In this document: in pieces, positions 1 through 5,199 of the stretch | Layout: each line of letters begins with the position of its first letter | How positions within the stretch are numbered: the stretch's first letter is position 1 | NCBI GenBank assembly: GCA_016550415.1 | Contig: JABXGU010000112.1 | Span: 1 to 5,199, forward strand | DNA length: 5,199 bases | Reading direction: 5' to 3' | From: an archaeon | GTDB lineage: Archaea; Asgardarchaeota; Hermodarchaeia; Hermodarchaeales; Hermodarchaeaceae | Position numbers and translations under genes: made by a program | The notes under the pieces: model-generated | The model's input: only the letters and a program-made list of their open reading frames with translations | Database searches by the model: none | What the model was told of the DNA's origin: nothing

Positions 1-623
1 AAAAAACGTTAGGCGCCGTCACTGAGGTTTGCCTTTATAGCGCATTTGATAAGCCACACACAAGCTGTGGATGCTTTGAAGCTATTGCCTTCGTAATCCC
101 TGAAGTAGATGGATTGGGAATAGTCCATCGAGACTTCAAGGGACCAGCGGTTAATGGCCTCCCATTCTCTACCCTAGCAGACTCAACAGCAGGTGGTCGA
201 CAAATCCCTGGTTTTCATGGTCTATCAATCGAGTATCTTCGCTCACCAAAATTTATACAAGTGGATGGAGGCTGGAAGCGTGTGGTCTGGCTACCAAAGG
301 CAATCAAGGACCGTGTGTTGGATTTCATACCTAAGGATGTTGTAGACAAGATACCCACTGAAAATGATGTCCAGAATATTGAGGAACTCAGAACTTATCT
401 TAAGGACCATACTCACCCCGTTGTTGAACGATGGAGCGCTCTTGGAGCTGCTGCCCGTCTTGAAGAAGAGGAACGTGCTGAAGTTCAAGAGAGTCTTGCT
501 GTACCTGGAACGATGGTAGCGACGATGCCAGGTGTTGGTGGTGGTCTTCAAATCATATTTAAGAATGCGAGAATTTATGCTGAGAAAATCATCATAAAGC
601 GCCCTGAAAAATCGAAGAGATAG
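1..623 (+). CDS. cdhC: Acetyl-CoA decarbonylase/synthase beta subunit CdhC (acetyl-CoA synthase), C-terminal part, 5' end outside window
   Basis: CdhC is the acetyl-CoA synthase subunit of the archaeal ACDS complex. At a nickel-iron-sulfur A-cluster it joins CO, a corrinoid-borne methyl group and CoA into acetyl-CoA, or runs the reverse cleavage. The frame is open from position 3 to the TAG at 621-623, giving about 206 residues, roughly the last two fifths of an archaeal CdhC. Directly visible are TEVCLYS (21-41) and PHTSCGCFEAIAF (54-92). The Cys-Gly-Cys at 66-74 corresponds to the distal-nickel ligands of known acetyl-CoA synthases. Further family blocks are IPEVDG, NGLPFSTLAD, YLRSPKFIQVDGGWKRVVWLP and a C-terminal NARIYAEKIIIK. 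A TTG at 114 could be read as a start, but it lies inside the conserved domain, downstream of the A-cluster cysteines, so the real start is beyond the left edge. cdhD follows after 14 bp, so the two are almost certainly one operon. The four-cysteine iron-sulfur part of the A-cluster lies upstream and cannot be checked. Confidence 0.95.
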   Translation, partial: KTLGAVTEVCLYSAFDKPHTSCGCFEAIAFVIPEVDGLGIVHRDFKGPAVNGLPFSTLADSTAGGRQIPGFHGLSIEYLRSPKFIQVDGGWKRVVWLPKAIKDRVLDFIPKDVVDKIPTENDVQNIEELRTYLKDHTHPVVERWSALGAAARLEEEERAEVQESLAVPGTMVATMPGVGGGLQIIFKNARIYAEKIIIKRPEKSKR

Positions 624-637
624 AAGAGGGCTTCAGT

Positions 638-1855
638 ATGCCCAGAAAGAGAAAGCAGAAAGATAAAACAGAAGTAGAACCGTCAAGACCCGATTTATCC
701 ATACTTGGCCCATTGGAAGCGCTATTTGGGGAATTCGAAGAACTGGAACTTGAGAATGTAAATATTGATGTTGATGAATTTACTCTTCATGTCCAACCAG
801 CGCTTAGACGCATTATAGAAGAAGCGATACGACCAACTGAACTCATCTCTGCACCATTTAAGCCACCCCTCACAGAATATCCAGGTTCAATCCGAGAAAT
901 CACTATCGGAGCTACAAAAGCGCAGGGTGGCACACGAAGCAAGACTCTAACAATTGGAGGGCACAAAGCTCCAGCTTGGAATCTCTTCCAAACTCAACCC
1001 AAACACTTGCCCATAATTGCAGCTGATGTTTTTGACATGCGCATACCACTTGCAAAGGCTGTTCGTGTCCACTATGATGAGGTTATGGATGATCCTGTTG
1101 AATGGGCGCGATTAGCCATTGACAAGTTTGGAGCTGACTTGATAACATTCCATCTTGTCAGTACAGACCCTGCCATCAAGGACACAAGCCCCAATGAAGC
1201 TGCTAAGACCATAGAAAAAGTCCTTCAAGAGGTTAAGGTGCCAATTCTCATTGGGGGTTCAGGTGACCCAGAAAAAGATGCTGTCATACTTCCTAAGGCT
1301 GCTGAGGTTTGTGAGGGAGAACGAGTCCTCCTCTGCTCAGCAACTGTGGATATGTGGAAACCTGTTGCAGAGGCAGCCAAGGCACACAATCAACTCATTC
1401 TCTCATGGACGAGTATTGATATTAACCAACAAAAGGAACTCAACCGTCGTCTCTTTGACTATGTCACGCCAGATCAAATCATAATAGACCCTACAACTGC
1501 AGCACTCGGCTACGGCATCGAATACGCCTTCACAATTATGCAGAGGATGCGACTAGCAGGCCTTATGGGTGACTCGGAGTTACAGTTCCCAATGAGTAGC
1601 GGCACAACCAACGCATGGGGAGCAAGAGAAGCATGGATGAAGAACCCTGAACTTGGTCCACGAGAACTACGAGGACCCATATGGGAAAGTGTCACTGGGC
1701 TAACACTTCTACTAGCTGGAATAGATGTTTTCATGATGCTCCATCCTGCTGCAATAAAGACAATGCATGATCTAATTAGTTGGCTGAGTAAGCGGATAGA
1801 ACGAAAACGTGAGGATTTCGTTGATTGGACTTCCCTAGCTATACCAACTGACTAG
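638..1855 (+). CDS. cdhD: Acetyl-CoA decarbonylase/synthase delta subunit CdhD (corrinoid/iron-sulfur protein small subunit)
   Basis: CdhD is the small subunit of the corrinoid iron-sulfur protein. With CdhE it accepts the methyl group from a tetrahydropterin carrier and presents it to the CdhC A-cluster. The protein is a complete 405 residues, near the usual archaeal size. After a basic start (MPRKRKQKDK) and an acidic linker, the TIM-barrel domain begins near residue 85. Recognisable blocks are IREITIGATKAQGGTRSKT (85-103), AADVFDM (128-134), WARLAIDKFGADLI (156-169), DTSPNEAAKTIEKVL (182-196), VPILIGGSGDPEKD (201-214), SIDINQQKELN (259-269), IIIDPTTAALGYGIEYAFTI (281-300) and the C-terminal WESVTGLTLLLAGIDVFMMLHP (349-370). 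The purine-rich stretch AAGAGGG (624-630) just after the cdhC stop can serve as ribosome binding site for the ATG at 638, suggesting translational coupling. No iron-sulfur cysteine motif is present, as expected because the cluster sits in CdhE. cdhE is not next to it here. Confidence 0.95.
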   Translation: MPRKRKQKDKTEVEPSRPDLSILGPLEALFGEFEELELENVNIDVDEFTLHVQPALRRIIEEAIRPTELISAPFKPPLTEYPGSIREITIGATKAQGGTRSKTLTIGGHKAPAWNLFQTQPKHLPIIAADVFDMRIPLAKAVRVHYDEVMDDPVEWARLAIDKFGADLITFHLVSTDPAIKDTSPNEAAKTIEKVLQEVKVPILIGGSGDPEKDAVILPKAAEVCEGERVLLCSATVDMWKPVAEAAKAHNQLILSWTSIDINQQKELNRRLFDYVTPDQIIIDPTTAALGYGIEYAFTIMQRMRLAGLMGDSELQFPMSSGTTNAWGAREAWMKNPELGPRELRGPIWESVTGLTLLLAGIDVFMMLHPAAIKTMHDLISWLSKRIERKREDFVDWTSLAIPTD

Positions 1856-1858
1856 AAC

Positions 1859-2341
1859 CTATTCTGAAACTAAACCCGTCCATTTAGTTGCAAGCAAATC
1901 TCTGTTTGGTCTGTAAACTTGCTCAAAAAATCTGTTCTGAGAAAGCAATATTTCATGATCAAACTGGCGAACTAGATCCAATGCTTCAGACCATGCTTGT
2001 TCGAAGTTCCCACTGAACCGTGATTCGATTTGCCTTCTGAAATCGTCCTCAGTTTGCACTTTGTCCCCTATTATGAAATAGAGTGCTCCTTTTTCTCTTT
2101 GAGCTTTGTAAGCCATCTCGTCACCCAGAAGAAGAGTCTCCTTAGTTTCAACTAATGGTTTAGCAGCAATTTCACCCTTAGGTCTCGGCATTGGGGGTTT
2201 TGCTTTAAAGCCACGTTTAGCCGCAGCATAGAAAATTGCACGATTCAACCCCCAACTCTTAGCAGAGGGTTCAGCCAATCCCAGAATCACTGCTCGTGCT
2301 GCTTGAAGAACAGCCATTACTTGAAAACGTCCTACAGCCAT
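1859..2341 (-). CDS. Hypothetical protein, 160 residues, convergent with cdhD
   Basis: I do not recognise this family. The protein is complete, from ATG at 2341 to TAG at 1861-1859. Residues 1-45 look helical, with a hydrophobic-amphipathic stretch (VMAVLQAARAVILGLA, residues 8-23) and a segment WGLNRAIFYAAAKRGF (30-45). Residues 46-62 are proline- and lysine-rich and probably a flexible linker. The C-terminal part (64-160) is charged and mixed helix/strand, with GALYFIIGDKV (85-95) as a likely strand pair followed by an amphipathic helical region. There is no clear signal peptide, no convincing membrane helix and no cysteine, so it is probably cytosolic. The coding composition is ordinary and no in-frame stop interrupts it, so it looks like a real gene. 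The start is supported by GGGAAGAAAGAAG just upstream, although Met9 is an alternative. Only 3 bp separate its stop from that of cdhD on the other strand, so it is not part of the cdh operon. Confidence 0.75.
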   Translation of the reverse strand: MAVGRFQVMAVLQAARAVILGLAEPSAKSWGLNRAIFYAAAKRGFKAKPPMPRPKGEIAAKPLVETKETLLLGDEMAYKAQREKGALYFIIGDKVQTEDDFRRQIESRFSGNFEQAWSEALDLVRQFDHEILLSQNRFFEQVYRPNRDLLATKWTGLVSE

Positions 2342-2381
2342 CTTCTTTCTTCCCAGTTAATTTCTACTATCGTCTCGTGAA

Positions 2382-2394
2382 TGGTTTTTATTCG
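2382..2394 (-). promoter_or_regulatory. Candidate archaeal TATA box for the 160-residue protein gene
   Basis: On the minus strand this stretch reads GCGAATAAAAACC-like sequence, an A/T core (AATAAAAA at 2392-2385) preceded by purines as in a BRE element. Its centre lies about 47 bp before the ATG at 2341, so with usual archaeal spacing transcription would begin near 2362 and leave a leader of about 20 nt. The match to the TATA consensus is loose and the region is AT-rich overall. Confidence 0.3.
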
Positions 2395-2540
2395 CATCAG
2401 TATCTAATTAATTGCTTCTATTCCTGAAATGTTTCTTTTACGGTAAGAATATTTCATTTGTATCCGCATCTCCACTATTCAAATGTTAATAGTCTTCACC
2501 TGTTATTTCTTCCTTAGACAGGTCATCTTTTTTATGGGCT

Positions 2541-2551
2541 AAAAAAAGAAG
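2541..2551 (-). terminator. Oligo-T transcription terminator after the six-helix membrane protein gene
   Basis: Read on the minus strand, the sequence after the TAG at 2565-2563 runs CTCTTCTTTTTTTAGCC, with seven consecutive T residues (2547-2541) 15 nt past the stop. Archaeal RNA polymerase commonly terminates at such U-rich runs without needing a strong hairpin. The T-run also forms one arm of an AT-rich 8-bp inverted repeat (2526-2533 with 2542-2549). Confidence 0.5.
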
Positions 2552-2562
2552 AGAGTGGTGGA

Positions 2563-3168
2563 CTAAAATATCAGACTGAGTAGTCCACCAACTGGGAAGA
2601 ATACGAGTGCAACGGCTTGGATGATTCCGATAATCATTAGTATTATAGTTACTGGTCGGGATGCCAAGATAATCGCGAATGAACGGGTTAGATCTTCAAT
2701 CCATTTGAAGGCTACAAATATGAGAAGACCAACGATGATAAAGACAGCAATTAGTAAGTACTTGAAGGGAAAGGGGAGGAGAGCGATGAACCAGTCAGGT
2801 GCCAAGAATGCTAGGGCTGCGGCAGCGATAACACCAACAATGAGTCCAAGGATTGCAGCCCATGGAAACTTTGCTATTGGTGCAACAAGAAGTACGAAAC
2901 CGAGAACTCCAATTAGAACGATTGTAAGAGGATCATTGTAGATATTGAGCCCACTCAATAGAGCGGAAACAAGAACAGCGAAACATAGAATACCCATAAC
3001 CATACCAAAAAACTGAAAGATTTTGATGATGGTTCGACCAACACTTTCAATGTCTATGCCCGGTTCATCAGTACGACGGAGAATATTATCGAGAAGCCAA
3101 GCACCCGCTGTAAAAGCTGATACACCGAGAACACCGGGAACAAGCATAGTTAGAATATCAAGGATCAA
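2563..3168 (-). CDS. Hypothetical polytopic membrane protein, six predicted helices, TTG start
   Basis: I do not recognise the family. The 201-residue protein is almost entirely hydrophobic. Likely membrane helices are at about residues 3-27, 52-74, 80-99, 103-124, 134-154 and 172-192, with short polar loops. The one notable soluble loop is residues 29-46 (LRRTDEPGIDIESVGRT), and a second short charged loop is WIEDLTR (156-162). There is no cysteine motif, zinc site or catalytic signature and no ATP-binding element, so transport or scaffolding roles are only guesses. The start is taken as TTG at 3168, because GGAGGT lies 6 nt before it and no ATG exists in this frame between the upstream stop at 3240-3238 and position 3168. 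Met8 is a weaker alternative. The gene lies 222 bp downstream of the solute-binding protein gene on the same strand. That spacer has its own candidate promoter, so it may be separately transcribed. An oligo-T terminator follows the stop. Confidence 0.75.
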   Translation of the reverse strand: MILDILTMLVPGVLGVSAFTAGAWLLDNILRRTDEPGIDIESVGRTIIKIFQFFGMVMGILCFAVLVSALLSGLNIYNDPLTIVLIGVLGFVLLVAPIAKFPWAAILGLIVGVIAAAALAFLAPDWFIALLPFPFKYLLIAVFIIVGLLIFVAFKWIEDLTRSFAIILASRPVTIILMIIGIIQAVALVFFPVGGLLSLIF

Positions 3169-3174
3169 AAGGAT

Positions 3175-3180
3175 ACCTCC
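3175..3180 (-). promoter_or_regulatory. Strong Shine-Dalgarno site that fixes the TTG start
   Basis: The minus strand reads GGAGGT, then ATCCTT, then TTG at 3168-3166. This is a near-perfect anti-16S match at 6-nt spacing and is the main reason for choosing the TTG. The ATG at 3182-3180 overlaps the site but is out of frame and reaches a stop after five codons. Confidence 0.65.
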
Positions 3181-3231
3181 ATCGCCTCTACTGTGTGGTT
3201 TGAGGGAAAAAGCCTTCCGCCTTCCTTTCTC

Positions 3232-3242
3232 ATTATTTTAAG
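3232..3242 (-). promoter_or_regulatory. Candidate TATA box for the membrane protein gene
   Basis: The minus strand reads CCTTAAAATAAT here, an A/T-only core about 70 bp before the TTG start. Normal archaeal spacing would put the transcription start near 3212 and give a leader of roughly 40 nt that contains the GGAGGT site. The assignment rests on composition and position only. Confidence 0.3.
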
Positions 3243-3264
3243 GCTAATGAACTAGTTCTCTTGA

Positions 3265-3277
3265 TGGTATGATACCA
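3265..3277. repeat. 13-bp perfect palindrome, possible operator
   Basis: The sequence TGGTATGATACCA has two 6-bp arms around a single central base. It lies about 25-45 bp upstream of the candidate TATA box for the minus-strand membrane protein gene, a position where archaeal regulators of the helix-turn-helix type often bind. No second copy was seen in the window, and no regulator gene is nearby, so binding is unproven. Confidence 0.3.
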
Positions 3278-3390
3278 ATTTCTAAGCCAGTTTTTGGCTC
3301 AAACAAATGTGGAGAATATGGATGATTATTTGATTAGCATTTTAGCTTGAAAATGTTGTAGGCGCTCATTCTTGTTGATAGGACCAGTCA

Positions 3391-5199
3391 CTAGTCTTCA
3401 TTTGGGTTTAGCCTTATTGCACATCCAGGACAAAAGGTTTCATCACCATAAAGACGGGCGTTACAAATTGGGCAGGTAGTTGACTCTGTGAGTAACTTCC
3501 TAGGTCTTGGTGATTCTGATTTGGTTGAAGTACGAATTTTGCTGTCAGCACTTGTTCGCCGACCACTACAGAGATAGATAACACAGAGGGTTATGGTAAT
3601 AGCAACGATAGCAACAGAAAATGAAAGAAGAGGGATATGGTCACCATCTATAACATATGTATGGAAGCTTCTGTGGTATGCTTCCCAGGATTGGAGTTCA
3701 ACGTATTCATTTGTAACCCTTTGCCCCCATTTGAAGGGGCCACAGCCAATAGGATAAGGATTTGTGAAGTCTTCAGGATAGAGAATACCCTCCCAAATGT
3801 GCTCGGGTAATATTGTCCAATTATTGAGGTACTCCCAAGTCCAGTAACTGTCAGAAGTAGCAATTATTCTGACCATGTAATCTCCTAACTTCTCGATGGA
3901 ATCGAAGTATTCGAAGTTTGAATTGTAAGTCGGTATTTCATTATCATGGATGTAGTTGTAGCTGAAGACAACATCGTCTGCAGTGACTGGAACACCATCG
4001 TGCCATGTGGCGTTTTCATGCAGGGTGAAGGTGAACTCCCAGTGGGGAGAGGGAGTGCTAATCAGTGTCTGGGTCCAGCCTGAGGCAAGACCATTACCAT
4101 ATGGCGTATACTCAAGGTCAATTGGATTCGGATCACCAACCAGACTAGTATATATCTGTGACAGCACGAATTCACTATAGTCATCGGTGGCAATGAGGGG
4201 ATTCTGGGTTTCTATATCCTGTCTCATGCTAGCGGTATATGTACCTCCACATCCGGTCGCTGGATCACGACCTGGCTGCCCCGCTATAAGACGAACCTTT
4301 AGGGGAGTCCAGTGATTCCCAAGACCGATTCCGTAACCCGGAATATTTATCCAACCTTCAAGGTGGTCATTTCGATAAACATGAAAATTCAAGTTAACGA
4401 ACAAAGGAATAAAGGGCAAATTCTCGACAAGAATCTGCTGTGCCTCATGTGCATATTCTATTGCGTCCTCATATGTGGTAGCTGCTAGCATGTTGTCTAG
4501 AGTATCGTCAAAGGTCTCATTTGACCAGTTCCATACGTTACCGTAGGGTTCTAGTATTAGTTCAGTTCGGAATTGATCTAGGAACAATGGGTTAGGACCA
4601 GTAGAAAAACCATAGGATATAGCTTCGTAGGAACGTGGGATTTGGTACATCTGGTCAAGATAGTTGTTGAAGTCTATAGGCATGGTCTCCATTCTGATGC
4701 CTGCTTTAACTAGCTCATCTTGTGCAGATTGCCAGGCTGCTTGCCAGTTGGTACCAACATTTTGAAAAGCAGGTCGGAAGGTGATTGGATCACCATTGGG
4801 TGCCTCGCGATATCCATCTCCGTCTAAATCAATGAATCCAGCACTCTCAAGTTCTGCAATTGCTGCTGGAATATCTGACTCGTAGAATGTTCCTTCTACG
4901 TCAGGGTTGTGCCATGGCGGATTATTTGTGGGGATTAGTGAGTCTAATGGATAACCAATACCGCCCCACATGATATCCAAGAATTCGTACTTGTCAATTG
5001 CGTAGTTGATAGCCCTGCGAAATTCAGGGAAGTTGTAAGGATATTGCTGGCAATTAATAGCTATACCATTTATATCGAAATTGAAAAAATCAATCGCACT
5101 TATGGTTGTAGGTGGTTCCATCATCCAATCAAAATCAGGGATTTCAAGGATTTGATCAATTACACCTTCTACTAAGGCACCTTGTTGTTCATACCCTGA
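3391..5199 (-). CDS. Tandem family-5 ABC solute-binding protein with C-terminal transmembrane anchor and zinc ribbon, 5' end outside window
   Basis: The frame is open from the right edge to the TAG at 3393-3391 (602 codons). An ATG at 5124 is not the start: the 25 codons before it continue the domain. Residue numbers below count from that ATG. Residues up to about 279 are the C-terminal part of a family-5 (peptide/nickel type, SBP_bac_5) binding domain, with FRRAINYAIDKYEF (35-48), a calcium-loop-like DLDGDGYRE (99-107) and the closing NHWTPLKVRL. After a short linker a second domain starts at GGTYTASMRQD (293-303) and shows the family signature TLHENATWHDGVPVTADDVV (367-386). It reaches GCGPFKW (460-466) and then stops near 488, so its second lobe is missing. 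One membrane helix follows (about 497-519), then a basic stretch, then CPIC-x10-CPGC (Cys551, 554, 565, 568), a zinc ribbon. By the positive-inside rule the binding domains are outside and the ribbon inside. The ligand is unknown, and no transporter genes are adjacent in the window. Confidence 0.9.
   Translation of the reverse strand, partial: SGYEQQGALVEGVIDQILEIPDFDWMMEPPTTISAIDFFNFDINGIAINCQQYPYNFPEFRRAINYAIDKYEFLDIMWGGIGYPLDSLIPTNNPPWHNPDVEGTFYESDIPAAIAELESAGFIDLDGDGYREAPNGDPITFRPAFQNVGTNWQAAWQSAQDELVKAGIRMETMPIDFNNYLDQMYQIPRSYEAISYGFSTGPNPLFLDQFRTELILEPYGNVWNWSNETFDDTLDNMLAATTYEDAIEYAHEAQQILVENLPFIPLFVNLNFHVYRNDHLEGWINIPGYGIGLGNHWTPLKVRLIAGQPGRDPATGCGGTYTASMRQDIETQNPLIATDDYSEFVLSQIYTSLVGDPNPIDLEYTPYGNGLASGWTQTLISTPSPHWEFTFTLHENATWHDGVPVTADDVVFSYNYIHDNEIPTYNSNFEYFDSIEKLGDYMVRIIATSDSYWTWEYLNNWTILPEHIWEGILYPEDFTNPYPIGCGPFKWGQRVTNEYVELQSWEAYHRSFHTYVIDGDHIPLLSFSVAIVAITITLCVIYLCSGRRTSADSKIRTSTKSESPRPRKLLTESTTCPICNARLYGDETFCPGCAIRLNPNED

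Noticed and set aside
291..551. Open frame on the minus strand, 86 residues
   Set aside because: It lies wholly inside cdhC on the opposite strand and has no family features. The cdhC frame is strongly supported by conserved blocks.
421..623. Possibility that cdhC is a bacterial-type acetyl-CoA synthase
   Set aside because: The immediate cdhD neighbour and the archaeal-looking surroundings favour the archaeal ACDS form. However, some bacteria carry similar genes and the N-terminal region that would decide is outside the window.
1251..1734. Two short open frames inside cdhD, one on each strand
   Set aside because: Both lie within conserved TIM-barrel coding sequence, with low-complexity translations and no sensible ribosome site.
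3165..3182. Five-codon mini-frame ATG-GAG-GTA-TCC-TTT-TGA on the minus strand overlapping the TTG start
   Set aside because: A coupled leader peptide is conceivable, but its ATG sits on the Shine-Dalgarno sequence and has none of its own, so chance is the simpler reading.
3212..3225. Tandem GCCTTCC repeat (two 7-bp copies)
   Set aside because: It is too short and has only two copies. Purine-rich leader sequence on the minus strand explains it.
2621..3241. Two plus-strand frames opposite the membrane protein gene, rich in Arg, Thr and Ile
   Set aside because: Their composition is the typical mirror image of a hydrophobic coding strand. The six-helix pattern and the GGAGGT site support the minus strand.
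3338..3355. Hairpin CATTTT-AGCTTG-AAAATG after the binding-protein gene
   Set aside because: The stem is six base pairs, mostly A-T, with no T-run after it on the minus strand, so I do not call it a terminator.
3648..4180. Short frames on both strands within the binding-protein gene
   Set aside because: They overlap the second binding domain with its clear family signature and show nothing of their own.

Overview
The window looks like a piece of an archaeal genome with a Wood-Ljungdahl (acetyl-CoA) pathway. The support is an archaeal-type cdhC-cdhD pair, a solute-binding protein that carries a C-terminal membrane anchor and a zinc ribbon, an oligo-T terminator and AT-rich TATA-like boxes ahead of genes. 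An anaerobic Asgard-like (for example Thorarchaeia-like) or Bathyarchaeia-like lineage would fit, but this is inference and the sequence alone does not fix the taxon.

Layout. On the plus strand, positions 1-623 hold the C-terminal part of CdhC, the acetyl-CoA synthase (beta) subunit. It runs off the left edge and includes the Cys-Gly-Cys motif of the nickel A-cluster. Fourteen bases later comes a complete cdhD (638-1855), the corrinoid/iron-sulfur protein delta subunit. The two products act in sequence: CdhD with its partner CdhE carries the methyl group on a corrinoid, and CdhC joins that methyl to CO and CoA to make acetyl-CoA. No cdhE follows. Instead a convergent minus-strand gene for an unrecognised 160-residue protein ends 3 bp from the cdhD stop.

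Everything from 1859 to the right edge is on the minus strand. After the 160-residue protein (1859-2341) there is a 221-bp spacer with a candidate promoter and an oligo-T terminator. Next comes a six-helix membrane protein of unknown family (2563-3168), started by TTG with a strong Shine-Dalgarno sequence. A 222-bp spacer follows, with a candidate TATA box and a 13-bp palindrome. Last is a large gene open to the right edge (3391-5199).

That last gene is the most unusual item. It encodes the C-terminal part of one family-5 ABC solute-binding domain, then the N-terminal part of a second one that stops about where the second lobe should begin, then one transmembrane helix, a basic stretch and a four-cysteine zinc ribbon predicted to lie in the cytoplasm. 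Its true start lies outside the window. No ABC permease or ATPase gene is visible. No tRNA, rRNA, CRISPR array, insertion sequence or integrase was seen.
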